A stretch of 64,000 nt of DNA, from the NCBI GenBank assembly GCA_022495005.1, contig JAGYXB010001853.1, positions 1-64,000 of the forward strand. Reading direction: 5' to 3'. This document shows positions 48,261 to 58,799 of the stretch, piece after piece. Positions within the stretch are counted from its first letter, which is position 1. Each line of letters begins with the position of its first letter. The notes beneath the pieces were generated by a model. That model ran no database searches. It saw nothing but the letters and a program-made list of their open reading frames with translations, and was not told the origin of the DNA. A program made the position numbers and the translations under genes. The stretch is from Rhyacophila brunnea. Its lineage: Eukaryota; Arthropoda; Insecta; Trichoptera; Rhyacophilidae.

Positions 48261-49555
48261 CGAGGGTGGGTCAATAAGTCCTTAGAAAAGCCGACAGGTG
48301 GCGCGACTAGTACTGCAAGCGGTTTGTTTTCATGCAGCGGCACTACCGATTCAGTATGCTGCGAAGTTTCAATCAGATTGGTCGGGTTGTTGTGTGTTTC
48401 TCGTACATTTAAAAAAAAAATTTGCTTGTGGAAAAATGGAAAATGGAGAAAATTGAGTTTAGAGCTGTTATTAAACATTTTAATATAAAAGGGTTAACAG
48501 CAAAGGAAATAAAAAATGAGTTGGATTTAGTTCACGGCATATCTGCTCCTTCACTTGCAACTATCTATAACTGGTTAAATGAATTTAAACGTGGTCGTAC
48601 ATCAACAAAGGATGAACCACGCTCAGGACGTCCTGTAGAGGTGACTACACCAGAAATGATCAATAAAATCCACGATATGGTATTAAGTGACCAAAGATTA
48701 AAGTTCAGTGAGATAATTGAGGTTACAAGGATCTCAAAAGGTAGCGTCATTTCTATTTTACATGACAAATTGGGCACAAAAAAAATTTCTGCAAGATGGG
48801 TGCCGCGTTTGCTCACAGTCGACAATAAACGCAATAGGGTGGTGGCCTCTAAAGCCCTGTTGTCGCTCATGCAACGCAATCCGGATGAATTTTTTCATCG
48901 CTTTGTGACTGTAGATGAAACATGGATACACCACTATACTCCCGAGACGAAAGAACAGTCAAAGCAGTGGATTGCGAAGGCAAACCAAGTCCAAAGAAGG
49001 CGAAAACCGTAAAATCAGCTGGTAAGGTTATGGCTACTGTATTTTGGGATGCACGTGAAATTATTTTCGTTGACTATTTGGAAAAAGGAAAACAATAACA
49101 GGGGATTATTATGCATCTTTATTGGACCAGCTAAAAAACAAAATTGAAGAAAAACGGCCTCATTTAAACAGGAAAAAAATCCTCTTTCATCAGGACAATG
49201 CCCGTGTTCACACATGTTTACGATCAATGGCTAAAATTGAAGAATTGAAGTTCGAATTGGTCGACCACCCACCGTATTCGCCAGATTTATCCCCCAGTGA
49301 CTTTTTCCTTTTCCCAAACTTAAAAAAATGGCTAAGTGGACAACGTTTTTTTTCAAATGAAGAAGTCATCGATCGGACAAATGCTTATTTTGAGGACCTT
49401 CCGAAAACTTATTTTTCTGACGGCTTAAAAAAAATTGAGGAACGTCTAACCAAGTGTATTGAGCTCAAAGGAAATTATGTTGAGAAATAAAAAAAAAATA
49501 CAAAAATAAAACCTGTTTTAATGCTTTTTTCTAAGGAATTATTGACCCACCCTCG
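48261..49555 (+). mobile_element. Full-length mariner element
   Basis: 1295 bp bounded by TA at 48259-48260 and 49556-49557, the mariner target duplication. The terminal inverted repeats of about 28 bp start CGAGGGTGGGTCAATAAGTC at the left; the right end matches with one substitution over these bases. Length and ends fit an intact mariner. The single transposase gene is broken by two frameshifts. The ends are well preserved, so it could still be mobilised in trans. Confidence 0.93.
48443..49490 (+). pseudogene. Mariner transposase, two frameshifts
   Basis: The ATG at 48443 begins MEKIEFRAVIKHF, a mariner N-terminal helix-turn-helix; an upstream TTG adds nothing expected. The first catalytic Asp is in VTVDETWIHHY (about residue 155). 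The frame is lost near 48978 and again in an A-rich stretch near 49090, each consistent with a one-base deletion. The last frame carries HQDNARVH and YSPDLSPSDFF. The two Asp residues are separated by 34 residues, the D,D34D signature of mariner. Stop at 49488. DDE-type transposase cuts and pastes at TA. As it stands the gene is non-functional. Confidence 0.9.
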
Positions 49556-49804
49556 TAGTATAACGCTATTAATAATTAAATGGACTGATCTTTGTGCTTT
49601 CTAATACTGAACATACCGCATCGAAATTATTATTCAGTTATTATCTATTTATCTTGGTAAAATAAAATTTATAGGATGGTTTTGATTTATTTATAACCTA
49701 GAAACGCTTTATATACAATATAAACACTTATTATTTATTAGAGATTAATCAACAATACCAGAGAATACTTCAAACGGTACACGAAAATAGATTAACAATA
49801 TAAG

Positions 49805-49860
49805 ATGACTCGCTCGACCAAACAACCAGATGAACTTGCCAAAGGATTAGTGCAGTTCAG
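49805..49860 (+). CDS. Candidate start exon of an unidentified gene
   Basis: The ATG at 49805 (purine at -3) opens 18 codons, MTRSTKQPDELAKGLVQF plus two bases. It runs directly into CAG/GTAAGTAT, an almost ideal 5' splice site at 49861. TAA lies in frame a few codons upstream, so this would be a first coding exon. A TTATTTATTAG acceptor-like site at 49741 could begin a non-coding leader. The peptide is not recognised. It sits between the mariner and a MITE W copy, so it may also be a chance arrangement. Confidence 0.35.
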
Positions 49861-49919
49861 GTAAGTATCACATTTTAAAACTAGATACCACAGTTATCAC
49901 TAGAAACGAATCTCGATAA

Positions 49920-50432
49920 CGTACTTGTTTCATTGAACTAAGACTACAGTGTGTAGATAGTGTGTGTTAGATTTTAAAATTCAATTAAACCCTGCCTAAT
50001 CCGAGCCATAGTAGACAATTGTCAAAAAATATTCGTTTATCTATAAAATATCTAAAATTATCACATTTAAATCATACATATTTTGAGATATTTTATAGAT
50101 AGAAGAATATTTTTTTATCGATTATGGTTTGGTCTAGGCAGGGATTATGTATTTTAAAAAAACTAACCAATACCATCTTGTAATATATATTTTTAATTAT
50201 GAATTTAAAATGACTGAAAAGTGTGCACTATTTTGTCCGATCGCCCATAGCACACCTAAATTATTATGGCTTGGCTTAGAAAGGGTTTAATTGAATTTGA
50301 AAAACTAACCAGCACTATCTGCATATTGTATTCTTAGTTCAATGAAAACAAATAAGTGTGACTGACAAAGTTTAGTATGCACTATTTATGTCGAATCTAA
50401 ACAGCCTACCTCCACCCCTCGTGACTGCTATT
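49920..50432. mobile_element. hAT-like fold-back MITE W, copy 2 (left end eroded)
   Basis: It shares with 53446-54015 the sequence AAAATTCAATTAAACCCTGC, TATCTATAAAATAT on both sides of the centre, AATGAAAACAAATA, TGACTGACAAAGTTTA and the end CAGCCTACCTCCACCC. The left terminus is not recognisable. It is non-coding. Confidence 0.7.
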
Positions 50433-50439
50433 CGATGCT

Positions 50440-51535
50440 TGCATTCTGATATAAAATCGATACCGTACACCTTCTTTTACGAATTCATTAATATTTCGAC
50501 GTAATCGAACCATTTTCATGAACAAACATCGAATTTTAATGTTTTTTCACCATTATGTATGTGTCATTTTATGTATTTTAAGTGGTGATAACATCTTCTG
50601 CTTGTATTTAAAACTACATAATATAATAATAATCTATATTCTATACATAAGTATAACAGTTATTTTATTATTACTGATTCAAAGCTCTAACATGACCACC
50701 ATATTATGTAGTTGTAGTAGATAAGTAAATACTTACTGGTAATGCAATAACATGCTTAATTAATTTAAAATGGAAGTTTTAATTATTAATTTAATTTAAA
50801 ATGGAAGTTTTAATTATTAATTTAATTATTAATTTATACCTACTACATACAGCGTAGTATAAAAAAACATAATATTATATTTATTATCAATTAATTTCTG
50901 ATTACAACTGTATAACGGTGTGGCTACATCATTTAATTTTAATCGAATAAAATACAGCCAATTATTTATTAATACAATTTCCGCAGTTTTATTAAGATCG
51001 ATTTAAGCCTGATTTAAGGCTTCATTAGCCCACTCAAATATCTTAATTAATTATCTTACGATAGTCTTACTACACATTTATTTTTTTATTTACGTCGAGT
51101 AGTAAAGTATGTTTTACTAATTTATTAGCATTTTTTATTGCAGCAAGATCCGGCTTGAAATGTCAGACCGTATTATTAACTATAACGTTCTTAATTGTTG
51201 TGTTATTAATAATTTAATAAATTTGAATGCATGTTTAAATAAAAGATTTAAAAAAAATATATTATAATCAATAAGTATATAAATATGTGGTAACTACGGT
51301 GACCATATTTTCTTGACGTTAAAATCAGTACAGAATCCAAGCCGAAACCTTTTGTATTTTAACTCTGCTCGCCAAAAAATATTGTTCCGTCCATCTAATT
51401 TTTTTTTGACAATGTCCAACCCGTCCAACCCTAATAAGATCATAATATGGGCCTAAATAGAGTGGAGTTCTGTATTAACAGACTTTTGTTTTTACTTGCT
51501 CAACTTAATAGGTCCATACTCTGACTCATACACAA
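50440..51535. other. AT-rich stretch, local tandem duplication
   Basis: AAAATGGAAGTTTTAATTAT with TTAATTTAATT is repeated at about 50767 and 50800, a short tandem duplication of about 33 bp. No coding region is supported. Confidence 0.45.
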
Positions 51536-51547
51536 ATTGATAAACAA

Positions 51548-51625
51548 TATTGTGTACTTGCCAGACCCAGGATTCGAACCTGGGACCCACGACGTTATAG
51601 GCCGATGCTTAAGCCTTGATCCTTC
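51548..51625 (-). mobile_element. tRNA-like SINE head fragment
   Basis: On the minus strand, CCCAGGTTCGAATCCTGGG forms a T-arm-like hairpin containing a B box (GGTTCGAATCC). Upstream, AAGGCTTAAGCATCGG may be a decayed A box. No acceptor stem pairing was found, so this is read as a SINE head or tRNA pseudogene, not a functional tRNA. It differs from the SINE at 3496. Confidence 0.5.
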
Positions 51626-51689
51626 GAATTTCAAAGCAAAATAAAATGCTAGTTACGGATATTTTCTCGGGCTCAGCGAAAGTAAAGTA

Positions 51690-52136
51690 TGATTTAAAAA
51701 TAATTACAAGACAAAAAGAACTTTTTATAAATACAACTTTTTTTAAATTTTCTGTTGAATCATATAAACTTGACTTAACTAGCTTAAAAGATAAAAAAAA
51801 TGTACTTGATAGAAATAATACTGAAATGTCATTTTGACATGTCTTATTGATTTTCATAGTAACGCACGTATATATTAATAATTTAGTCGCTAGGACCCCA
51901 GACCCCTAGCAACCAATAATGATGTCGAAATAACTTTTCATACATGACAGAATTAACTGAAAATGAATCCAATTCTACTTAAAGATGGCTAAAAGTATTA
52001 AAAAATGCATTGGCATCATATTCTAAAAGTTTCAAATGTCTATCTAGTCGGGAAGTTACTTAAAAATCGATTGCAAGATTTGTACCGGACAAATAAGAAT
52101 AAGAGCTAAGAAAAACGTTGTAAAATAAAATAAGAA
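51690..52136. repeat. Repeat family K, copy 3
   Basis: Same orientation as copy 2 and inverted relative to 11880-12326. It shares TTTCTGTTGAATCATATAAA, TCATAGTAACGCACGTATA, GACCCCAGACCCCTAGCAAC and ATTTGTACCGGACAAATAAG. It is uninterrupted across the point where copy 2 carries the fold-back. No intact frame. Confidence 0.75.
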
Positions 52137-52321
52137 CAAAAATGTTTTAGAATAAAAGGACGCAATAGTTAAATAAATGACTGTCATCTTAAATAAAGGA
52201 CCGATGGTCACCGTCTTCCATGTAAAGCGCTAATGAAATCACCTAACCCAGTGTATCTGAAATTATAGCACACGTACCTACCGCTGGGGTAGGTATGCGA
52301 ATGATTTATAAGTTGAACACA

Positions 52322-52558
52322 GGGAACTCAGAAATAATGGGAACTGAAATACCTAACGGGTGTGGAGATGCAGGCAACCGATCTCGAGTGTGGAAGAATA
52401 CGGAATAAACTTAAAGAATACGCTCACTTAATATTGGTGTATTGAAGGTTGAAATACACACTATTGCACGTCCTATAATGCGCGGTTCATTTTCGTAGGA
52501 CACTCACACATTCAAAATCCTACGTCAAAATTTAGTATATTGGGATATAGCGTATAAG
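52322..52558 (+). mobile_element. MITE family X, copy 4
   Basis: It begins CAGGGAACTCAGAAATAATG at 52320 and continues ACCTAACGGGTGTGGAGATG, TTAATATTGGTGTATTGAAG and GTAGGACACTCACACATTCA. It breaks off near 52558 without the right terminus. A small internal deletion removes the CTGCTCTCGG block. Confidence 0.7.
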
Positions 52559-52564
52559 ATCAAA

Positions 52565-53437
52565 GAATGTTTTGTGGTTGAACTTTTTAAGGCAACTTTC
52601 GATTGACAGCTCAGAAAACTTTTAAATGGGTGAGGGGATGTGCCGGTAAAATCTATGTAAAGTTGGGAATCACCGATTCAACCAAAGTTTCGTTTCATAT
52701 TAGGTGAACTTTATATTTATAGTGTAACATTACTCTGAATATAAGGATGATTCGACTTGTCGGTGAATTTTAAACAACGCAACATTGTTTTGATTCTTTC
52801 ATTAACGAAGGGTCGTAAGACTAGCCTATAGTTAAATTCAACTGGAAATAAATTAACAATGTTTACAATGTCTATATCGGACAAAGCCGATCCAGTAAGT
52901 AACCATAAAAACAGAAAAATCCAGAGTACGAAAGATAAAACGGTTTGGAGATGTAATCAGAAATCAGAAGACTAATCGAATCATTGTAATTTGTAATTGA
53001 ATTGAGGTTAAGTGAGTTTAAGTCATATCTCTATTAATTAGTACGTAATTTTATAGCATTAACCGTAACTACTTTATGGGTGCTTACGCAACTTACAGTT
53101 TAAACTTAAATATACAGTTATTAATTTAAGTATTTTACTGTTTATTTAGATAACTTTAAGCAATCCTATTGTCAGTATAAAATAGAATAGAATAATGTTG
53201 CTAGCAGCCGAGAGAAAGTTCGCCTGAATAGTAATTTATGGCTTCTTTATCTGGCGCCATATCACTTTGTTTTGATTTATCGTCCACATTTTGTAGCAAA
53301 TCCAATTCTGCACTGCGGATACTCTTTTATGGCCCACTATATTGTTGCATTGTATATCTTTAAAATCTGATAAAACATTACATATTATCTACAATCTACA
53401 TCCATACATACATAGATAGATAATAATATTATTATAC
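52565..53437. other. AT-rich single-copy stretch
   Basis: No gene or repeat from this window is recognised here. There is low-complexity AAATAGAATAGAATAATG near 53178. Confidence 0.4.
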
Positions 53438-53445
53438 CTATACTT

Positions 53446-54015
53446 CAGTGGCGAAGGGTGGATGTAGGCTGTTAAGATCTGACATAAATAGTGCGCGTTA
53501 AACTTTGTTAGTTATACGTATTTGTTTTTATTGAAATAAGACTACAATTTATATAAGGTGTTGGTTAGTTTTTGAAAATCAATTAAGCCTTGCCGCCCAA
53601 ACCAAACCATAATAGTTTTGGTATACTTTCGGCGATACGACAAAATTGTGCATACTTTTTCATTCATACTTATTTATTTTCGTTGAATTAAGATTTATTA
53701 ATGGCTTTAACCCCTGCCTAAACCAAACTATAATAGATAAAAAAATATTATTCTAAGTATCTATAAAATATTCAAAGTTATGTATGATTAAATTGCATAA
53801 TTTTTAGATATTTTATATATAGACGAGTATTTTTTGAATAATATGTATTAAAGCTTGGTTTTCGCAGGGTTTAATTGAATTTTAAAAACTAACCAACGGA
53901 CTCTGCAGGTAAATTGTAGTGTTAATCCAATGAAAACAAATACTTATGACTGACAAAGTTTACTGTGTACTATTTATAGCGGATCTTCACAGCCTACCTC
54001 CACCCTTCGCCACTG
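53446..54015. mobile_element. hAT-like fold-back MITE W, complete copy
   Basis: 570 bp, almost entirely two inverted arms of 150 bp or more. The ends are CAGTGGCGAAGGGTGGATGT and, inverted, CAGTGGCGAAGGGTGGAGGT. A perfect 8-bp target duplication CTATACTT flanks it at 53438-53445 and 54016-54023, supporting hAT. Further paired blocks include AAACTTTGTTAGTTAT and its near-complement. The centre contains a second AT-rich palindrome. It is non-coding. Confidence 0.9.
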
Positions 54016-54029
54016 CTATACTTATATTT

Positions 54030-55085
54030 TTTTATAATAATATATTACAAAGATTTTATTGTAATTCCGCGTTTTACACTCTTAAAAAAATACTGGAATG
54101 CAGCTCATATTGATTTGGGGGACGCCTATGCCAAAGTGTAATAGTTAGTAGGTACATACTTCATTTTGCCGCAGCAGAGATGTTTTTAGCAGAATCTAAT
54201 TTTGTCTATCTAATCTAATCTAGTTGTGTAATGTATTAATTCCAAAGATGCTCGTCAGCTAAATAAATGTAATACAAATAATGTAAATCATTAAAATGAA
54301 TAATTAAAACGTTTATATTCCTGATAATGACCCAAATTTCGGCAGTTGTTCAGTAATACACGCTTAGGGCAGCACCATAATTATTAGTAATTTGTTGACT
54401 GATATATAGGCCCCCCCTACGATTTAAATTAAATCAATCAACTAACGCTAAGCCGGCTCTCACATCAAAACTCATCTCGCCTGCAACGTGTCGAATACGT
54501 CGATGTCACTTCATCGTTATTTTATTTACAAAACACGTTGCCAAATGTAGCTCCGCAGATTGGTCGAATACGACTTTTTAGTTTGAAAAAAACATCTACT
54601 ATTACAATCGGCAAGTTGCACGCTTCTCGGGCTGCGAGTCGAAAACGCCAGGACGCATACGAACACCTTCGAATTAGTCATTCCTATACCGGCTCGCCGA
54701 TCGCCTCATCCGGATATATATTTTAGGTTACGTGCGACTGTCACTAGGTAGATGTGCGCGGTATTCATATGCGACACCGGATCATCGTTCTTGGAAGGTT
54801 TGATTTATGGCTGTGCGGCAGATGGGCGAGTTTAGATGTCAGAGCCGGCTGAGTAAAAAATATCTCGCGGACCCACCCGGTTGGGAATCACTGTTTCAGA
54901 TGGTAAAAAAATACTTGATCTTTGGAACAAAGCGAACGCACCTTCCGAGCTTCGGGGATAGCCGCCATTGAATTAGGCAAAGGATATGAGGAAGAGATGA
55001 TGAATGTGAGGATTAAGATCGTACATAAGTGAAACGGCAAATAATCTTCAACACTATGTGGGACGTAATTTCGGCCGCGTTGCAA
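54030..55085. other. Non-repetitive stretch with a possible hAT terminus
   Basis: GGTTGGGAATCACTG ending at 54893 is, inverted, CAGTGATTCCCAACC, a common hAT-type end. Its partner end was not found. The frames at 54538 and 54888 have no recognised family. Confidence 0.35.
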
Positions 55086-55087
55086 TT

Positions 55088-55386
55088 CGGAGTGTGATAG
55101 TCGACTTGTGAGCACGTCAATTTGTTTTGTGATGGCGTCGGAGGAATATATTCTTAAATCGTGTAAAGATGACTAAAAAATGTTCCGCATGTACTTGAAA
55201 AAGAAAACATTTCAGTGAATATACTATTATTATTAGTAATATAACAATAAACATAACATTAAATGGACGCATGTTGGATTTTTATGACAAATTATATTTC
55301 GTTCGGCTCGCGTCATTTGCACAATCCGCGCTTCGCCTAGTCACGATTTTTTTAGACCATGCCTCAGCTGAGAAATCATCAGCCTA
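55088..55386 (-). mobile_element. piggyBac-like MITE P, copy 3 (one end eroded)
   Basis: An inverted copy of 1409-1752. It shares CGTCAATTTGTTTTGTGATG, ATCGTGTAAAGATGACTAAA, ACAATAAACATAACATTAAA and ATGTTGGATTTTTATGACAA. The far end of the family near the TTAA border is missing on the left, and the right border is TTTA-like. Confidence 0.65.
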
Positions 55387-55887
55387 AATACATACCTTTT
55401 GTTAAGGTCGCAGTTTTGGTGCGCAGAATGCAGTGGCGCATTGCACGACCAATGCAATGTCAAATAATACCTATATAGCCTTCGTTATTTCGCTAATGGG
55501 CATTATCAATCACGGCGTATAATAGAAAATTTCCGATTGGAAATTGCCGATAAATCTTGCTCGAATCCGCTGACGGAATTTATTTCCTCTTTGCAAGCCA
55601 TTTGGCGGTTATTTATGATTATTGATTTTTGGACGGCCAGAAATGAGAAATGTTTGACAAGCGGTAGATATTTTGTAAACTGTAATAAAACCTCACTAAG
55701 CACACTTCCAGTGCACGGCACTCAAATTTAGGATATTAGGAAGAAACTAGAACTTTGATGAACTATTTTTGTTCGTTACGCTATCCGTTATACGGTATAC
55801 GACAGAAAGGGTCGCAGAGAATATATTTTAATTTCATATAATATTATTTACTATTATATTTTCTTTCTGATCGCTATATTTCAATTT

Positions 55888-56388
55888 CAATTTATTTATT
55901 TTTAACATATTGTGGACATTACAAATTATAAGTTTAAGACGTTCACAACATGACATTTAGAAACAAAGAAATATAAAACAGTATTACATAAAAAAATAGA
56001 TAGATCGGTATAGAGATAGATAGTATGTTATTAAACAGTAGAAATATGTACATACAAAAAATATAAATTAGATAGGTACAAGGAAGTACACCGGATGAGT
56101 TAAGCAGAGTCAGACCCTATTTTAAGAATTTATAAAACAAGCGTCACCTATACTCATCCTCACGTAGGTGGAATATATCAACACCCGAAGCAATTTCGTT
56201 GAACATAGTTATCGCCCTCCCAATTGGCATTACCAGTGGCAGGTTGATTCTGCACCTTGGGAGAATAAACAACTGATGTCCTCTGTTTCTAAGATAGTTA
56301 TCAGGGACACACAGGTCAACACTGCCCAGAATGGCAGAGTTCTCATTTATACCTCGTATAAGTCGAAAAAAATACGTAGCTAAATCAA
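55888..56388 (-). mobile_element. LINE-A copy 6 (5'-truncated)
   Basis: A minus-strand 3' part with TTCAATTTCAATTTATTTAT tail and the 3' UTR uninterrupted (TTATAAGTTTAAGACGTTCA, CAACATGACATTTAGAAACA). It then runs into decayed coding sequence ending at TCGAAAAAAATACGTAGC. It shows the unoccupied site for the RTE-D insertion at 38970. Confidence 0.85.
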
Positions 56389-56510
56389 GGTAATGATATT
56401 ATTATTAAACGCTTTTATTTATTGTTTTAAATTTCATTTTAAATTAACAGTGAATGCTCCCAGAGGCAGTTGAAAATATGAAGTTTGTAATTTGAGGCAA
56501 TTTATTGATA

Positions 56511-56711
56511 AATTTTGGTACTGTTCGTTTATACGGAATACAGCGGAAAACACATTTTGAAAATACCCGATATACTGGATTATTTGTTAGTTTGGGTTAG
56601 TTTAGGTTAGGTTAGGTTAGGTGAGATTAACCTAACAAATAATCCAGTTTATCGGCTATTTTCAAAATGCGTTTTCCGCTGTATTCCGTATAACCGAACA
56701 GTACCGAAATT
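56511..56711. mobile_element. Fold-back element with telomere-like core
   Basis: Two 80-bp arms (56511-56590 and 56632-56711) are near-perfect inverted copies. They share TACGGAATACAGCGGAAAAC, TGGATTATTTGTTAG and GGTACTGTTCG. Between them lies a GGTTAGTTTAGGTTAGGTTA tract. TTAGG is the ancestral insect telomere repeat. Fragments with the same blocks and similar tracts occur at 20228 and 57586. It is non-coding. Confidence 0.85.
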
Positions 56712-56721
56712 TTCATTTTAG

Positions 56722-56950
56722 AGTGTTGTAATCACAGATTGATATATAGAATTCCGGTAGACTATACCCCCAGTACACTACATTTTGAAGCAGATTTTTG
56801 AGTATCCTATGAAAATGAAACACATTATATACCTGTAATAAGCAATAGTAGGTATGTATTGCAACCTTCAAATACACCAATATACCGAAAGCGGTTGTCA
56901 GAACGATTGACATGCTTAGAGTGACGTATTCTTGACACAAGATTAAGTTT
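56722..56950 (-). mobile_element. MITE family X, copy 6 (inverted, head to head with copy 5)
   Basis: On the minus strand it reads GGATAAACTT, GTCAAGAATACGTCACTC, TATTGGTGTATTTGAAGG and AATTCTATATATCAATCTG. It lacks the terminal arm and abuts the start of copy 5, forming a head-to-head pair. Confidence 0.65.
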
Positions 56951-56957
56951 ATCCTTA

Positions 56958-57378
56958 GGGAACTCAGAAATAATGGGAAATGAAATACCTAACGGGTGTG
57001 GAGAAGCAGGTAATCGATCTCGAGTGTGGAAGAGCACGGGACTTAAACACGTGTCAATAATACGTCATACGTCGAATACTGACAACTGCTCTCGGTTTAT
57101 GGTCTGACATTCATTATCATTTAATATTGGTGTAGGTACATTGAAGGTTGAGTTGAAACACACACTATTGCACGTCTATAATTTGTGGTTCATTTTTGTA
57201 AGACACTCACACATTCAAAACTCTGCGTACTGTATTGGGATATCGATATAGCCTATCGGAATTCTATTTATTAATTTGTTCTGTGTTTATCCCATATTCT
57301 TCCACACTGGATATCGGTTGCCTGTTACTCCACACCCGTTTGGTATTTCTGTTCCCATTAATTATGTGTTCCCTGGTT
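56958..57378 (+). mobile_element. MITE family X, copy 5 with both terminal arms
   Basis: The left arm AGGGAACTCAGAAATAATGG, GAAATACC and CGGGTGTGGAG is mirrored at the right by CTCCACACCCGTTTGGTATT, TCTGTTCCCATTAATTATG and TTCCCTGG. The arms are about 80 bp. This copy shows that X is an inverted-repeat element and that the other copies have lost their right arm. It is non-coding. Confidence 0.8.
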
Positions 57379-57585
57379 TTAATTAATCAATATGTAGGTA
57401 GTAGGTACGTATCTAAAAATGTTTTTGAATAATTCATAGTTTTAATGTATTTTAAGTACCTACCCTATGAAGGTATTTTCTTTAAAATATATCAATTTTT
57501 CTAAAATATGAAAACGTGTACGAGTAATTTCAGTTTTTGTCGGTTTACTCTACAATAAGCTTTTACAGTTTACTTTAAAGGAAGA

Positions 57586-57695
57586 AGAGTTAGGTTAGTT
57601 AGGTTAGGTTTTCATTCTTGAATTCATGAATTTTGCCAAAATCGGCTATGAAAATTAACGCGGTTCCCGCCTGGCTTCCTGTAAACCGATTTGTA
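57586..57695. repeat. Telomere-motif family U, fragment 3
   Basis: GAGTTAGGTTAGTTAGGTTA is followed by CATTCTTGAATTCATGAATT, then AAAATCGGCTATGAAAATTA and GGCTTCCTGTAAACCGA. It is inverted relative to fragment 1 at 20228. Only one side of the family is present. Confidence 0.6.
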
Positions 57696-57782
57696 CCGTA
57701 ATTTTAAATCCTTTTTATTCTAATGTAGGTAGTCACAATTGTAAATAAAATGATAATGAAATAAAATTCAACTTCAACTCCT

Positions 57783-57936
57783 AAGGCTGTAGACACATAG
57801 CATTGCAATAGACGTGCGTCGACGCAGGGTCTTATTTGATTCAAATTGCATCCGATTAGAATTACTAATTCGGATGTAATTGGAATCAAATAAGACCTGC
57901 GTCGACGCATCCCGTGTGTCTGCAGCCTTGGTACCC
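57783..57936. mobile_element. Short palindromic MITE
   Basis: AAGGCTGTAGACACA near 57783 is mirrored by TGTGTCTGCAGCCTT at 57916-57930. Inner arms GCGTCGACGCAGGGTCTTAT and ATAAGACCTGCGTCGACGC pair around a centre of ATCCGATTAGAATTACTAAT. The total is about 150 bp. Related, more decayed elements follow at 58355, 58800 and 59280. Confidence 0.85.
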
Positions 57937-58354
57937 ATGACTGTCCTAACATTAATTTATTCTGATCACCCATCCTTAACCTTCTTTAACAGGCACTCTT
58001 CGTCACTGATATTGAGAAGGTAGTGGCCCGTTCGTAGCGTGTATACCGCATACATACCTACGCAACATACGGAGCGACATGCAATGGCTGACTTTAACAT
58101 ATGCCGCAAATCCAGGCAGGGCGCGGCTGATTGATGAATAGGAGGTCCTGCGATCGCGTCCACAATGGCCAGATGATGCGGACGCCATCACTCAATGTCT
58201 GCACTTTACACTGCGACCCACTCACCGGCTTTCCATGCCTATATTATAATCTAATATATTCAGATCGGATATTGGTATTGTGAATGCCTGTTTATAAAGT
58301 CGATCTTAGTCATAAAGTAAAAGCATCTTGCTTACCTCTGAAACCGCCAAAGCG

Positions 58355-58480
58355 AAGACACACGGCAGCGTTCCAAATGTATCTAATTGGAATCAATATG
58401 TATATCCGATTGGATTGGTCTTTCTTTATTCCATTTGGAATCAAATAAGACCTACGTTGACGTGTGTCTTGGCCCTAAGG
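58355..58480. mobile_element. Decayed relative of the 57.8-kb MITE
   Basis: AAGACACACGGCAGCG is mirrored by GTTGACGTGTGTCTTGG. The interior retains TCTAATTGGAATCAATATG and TTTGGAATCAAATAAGACC, matching the inner arm of the element at 57783. It is diverged and non-coding. Confidence 0.65.
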
Positions 58481-58485
58481 GGAAG

Positions 58486-58790
58486 TAGCGAACTTAGAAA
58501 TAATGAGTACTTAAATACCTAACGGGTGTGGAGTAACATACAACCGATCTCGAGTGTGGAAGAATATGGGATAAATTTAAACACGTGCTAATAATACGCT
58601 TGTCTTACGTTCTGACAACTGCTCTCGGTTTATGCAGCGACGCTCATTCAATATTGGTGTATTTGTAGTTTGCAACACACTATTGCACGTCTATAATGTG
58701 TGGTTTTTTTTGTAAGACATCCACACTTCGAACCCCTGCGGTATAATCTATCGGAATTCTATTTATTAATCACTGTTCTGTGGGGAGAAT
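58486..58790 (+). mobile_element. MITE family X, copy 7
   Basis: The sequence ACCTAACGGGTGTGGAGTAA is followed by ATCTCGAGTGTGGAAGAATA, CTGCTCTCGGTTTATGCAG, CTATTGCACGTCTATAATGT and ATTCTATTTATTAATCACTG. The first bases are diverged and the right arm is absent. Confidence 0.7.
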
Positions 58791-58799
58791 ATATACGGT

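Noticed and set aside
51548..51625. Possible tRNA gene
   Set aside because: A T-arm-like hairpin is present, but no acceptor stem or complete cloverleaf could be drawn; better read as a SINE or pseudogene head.
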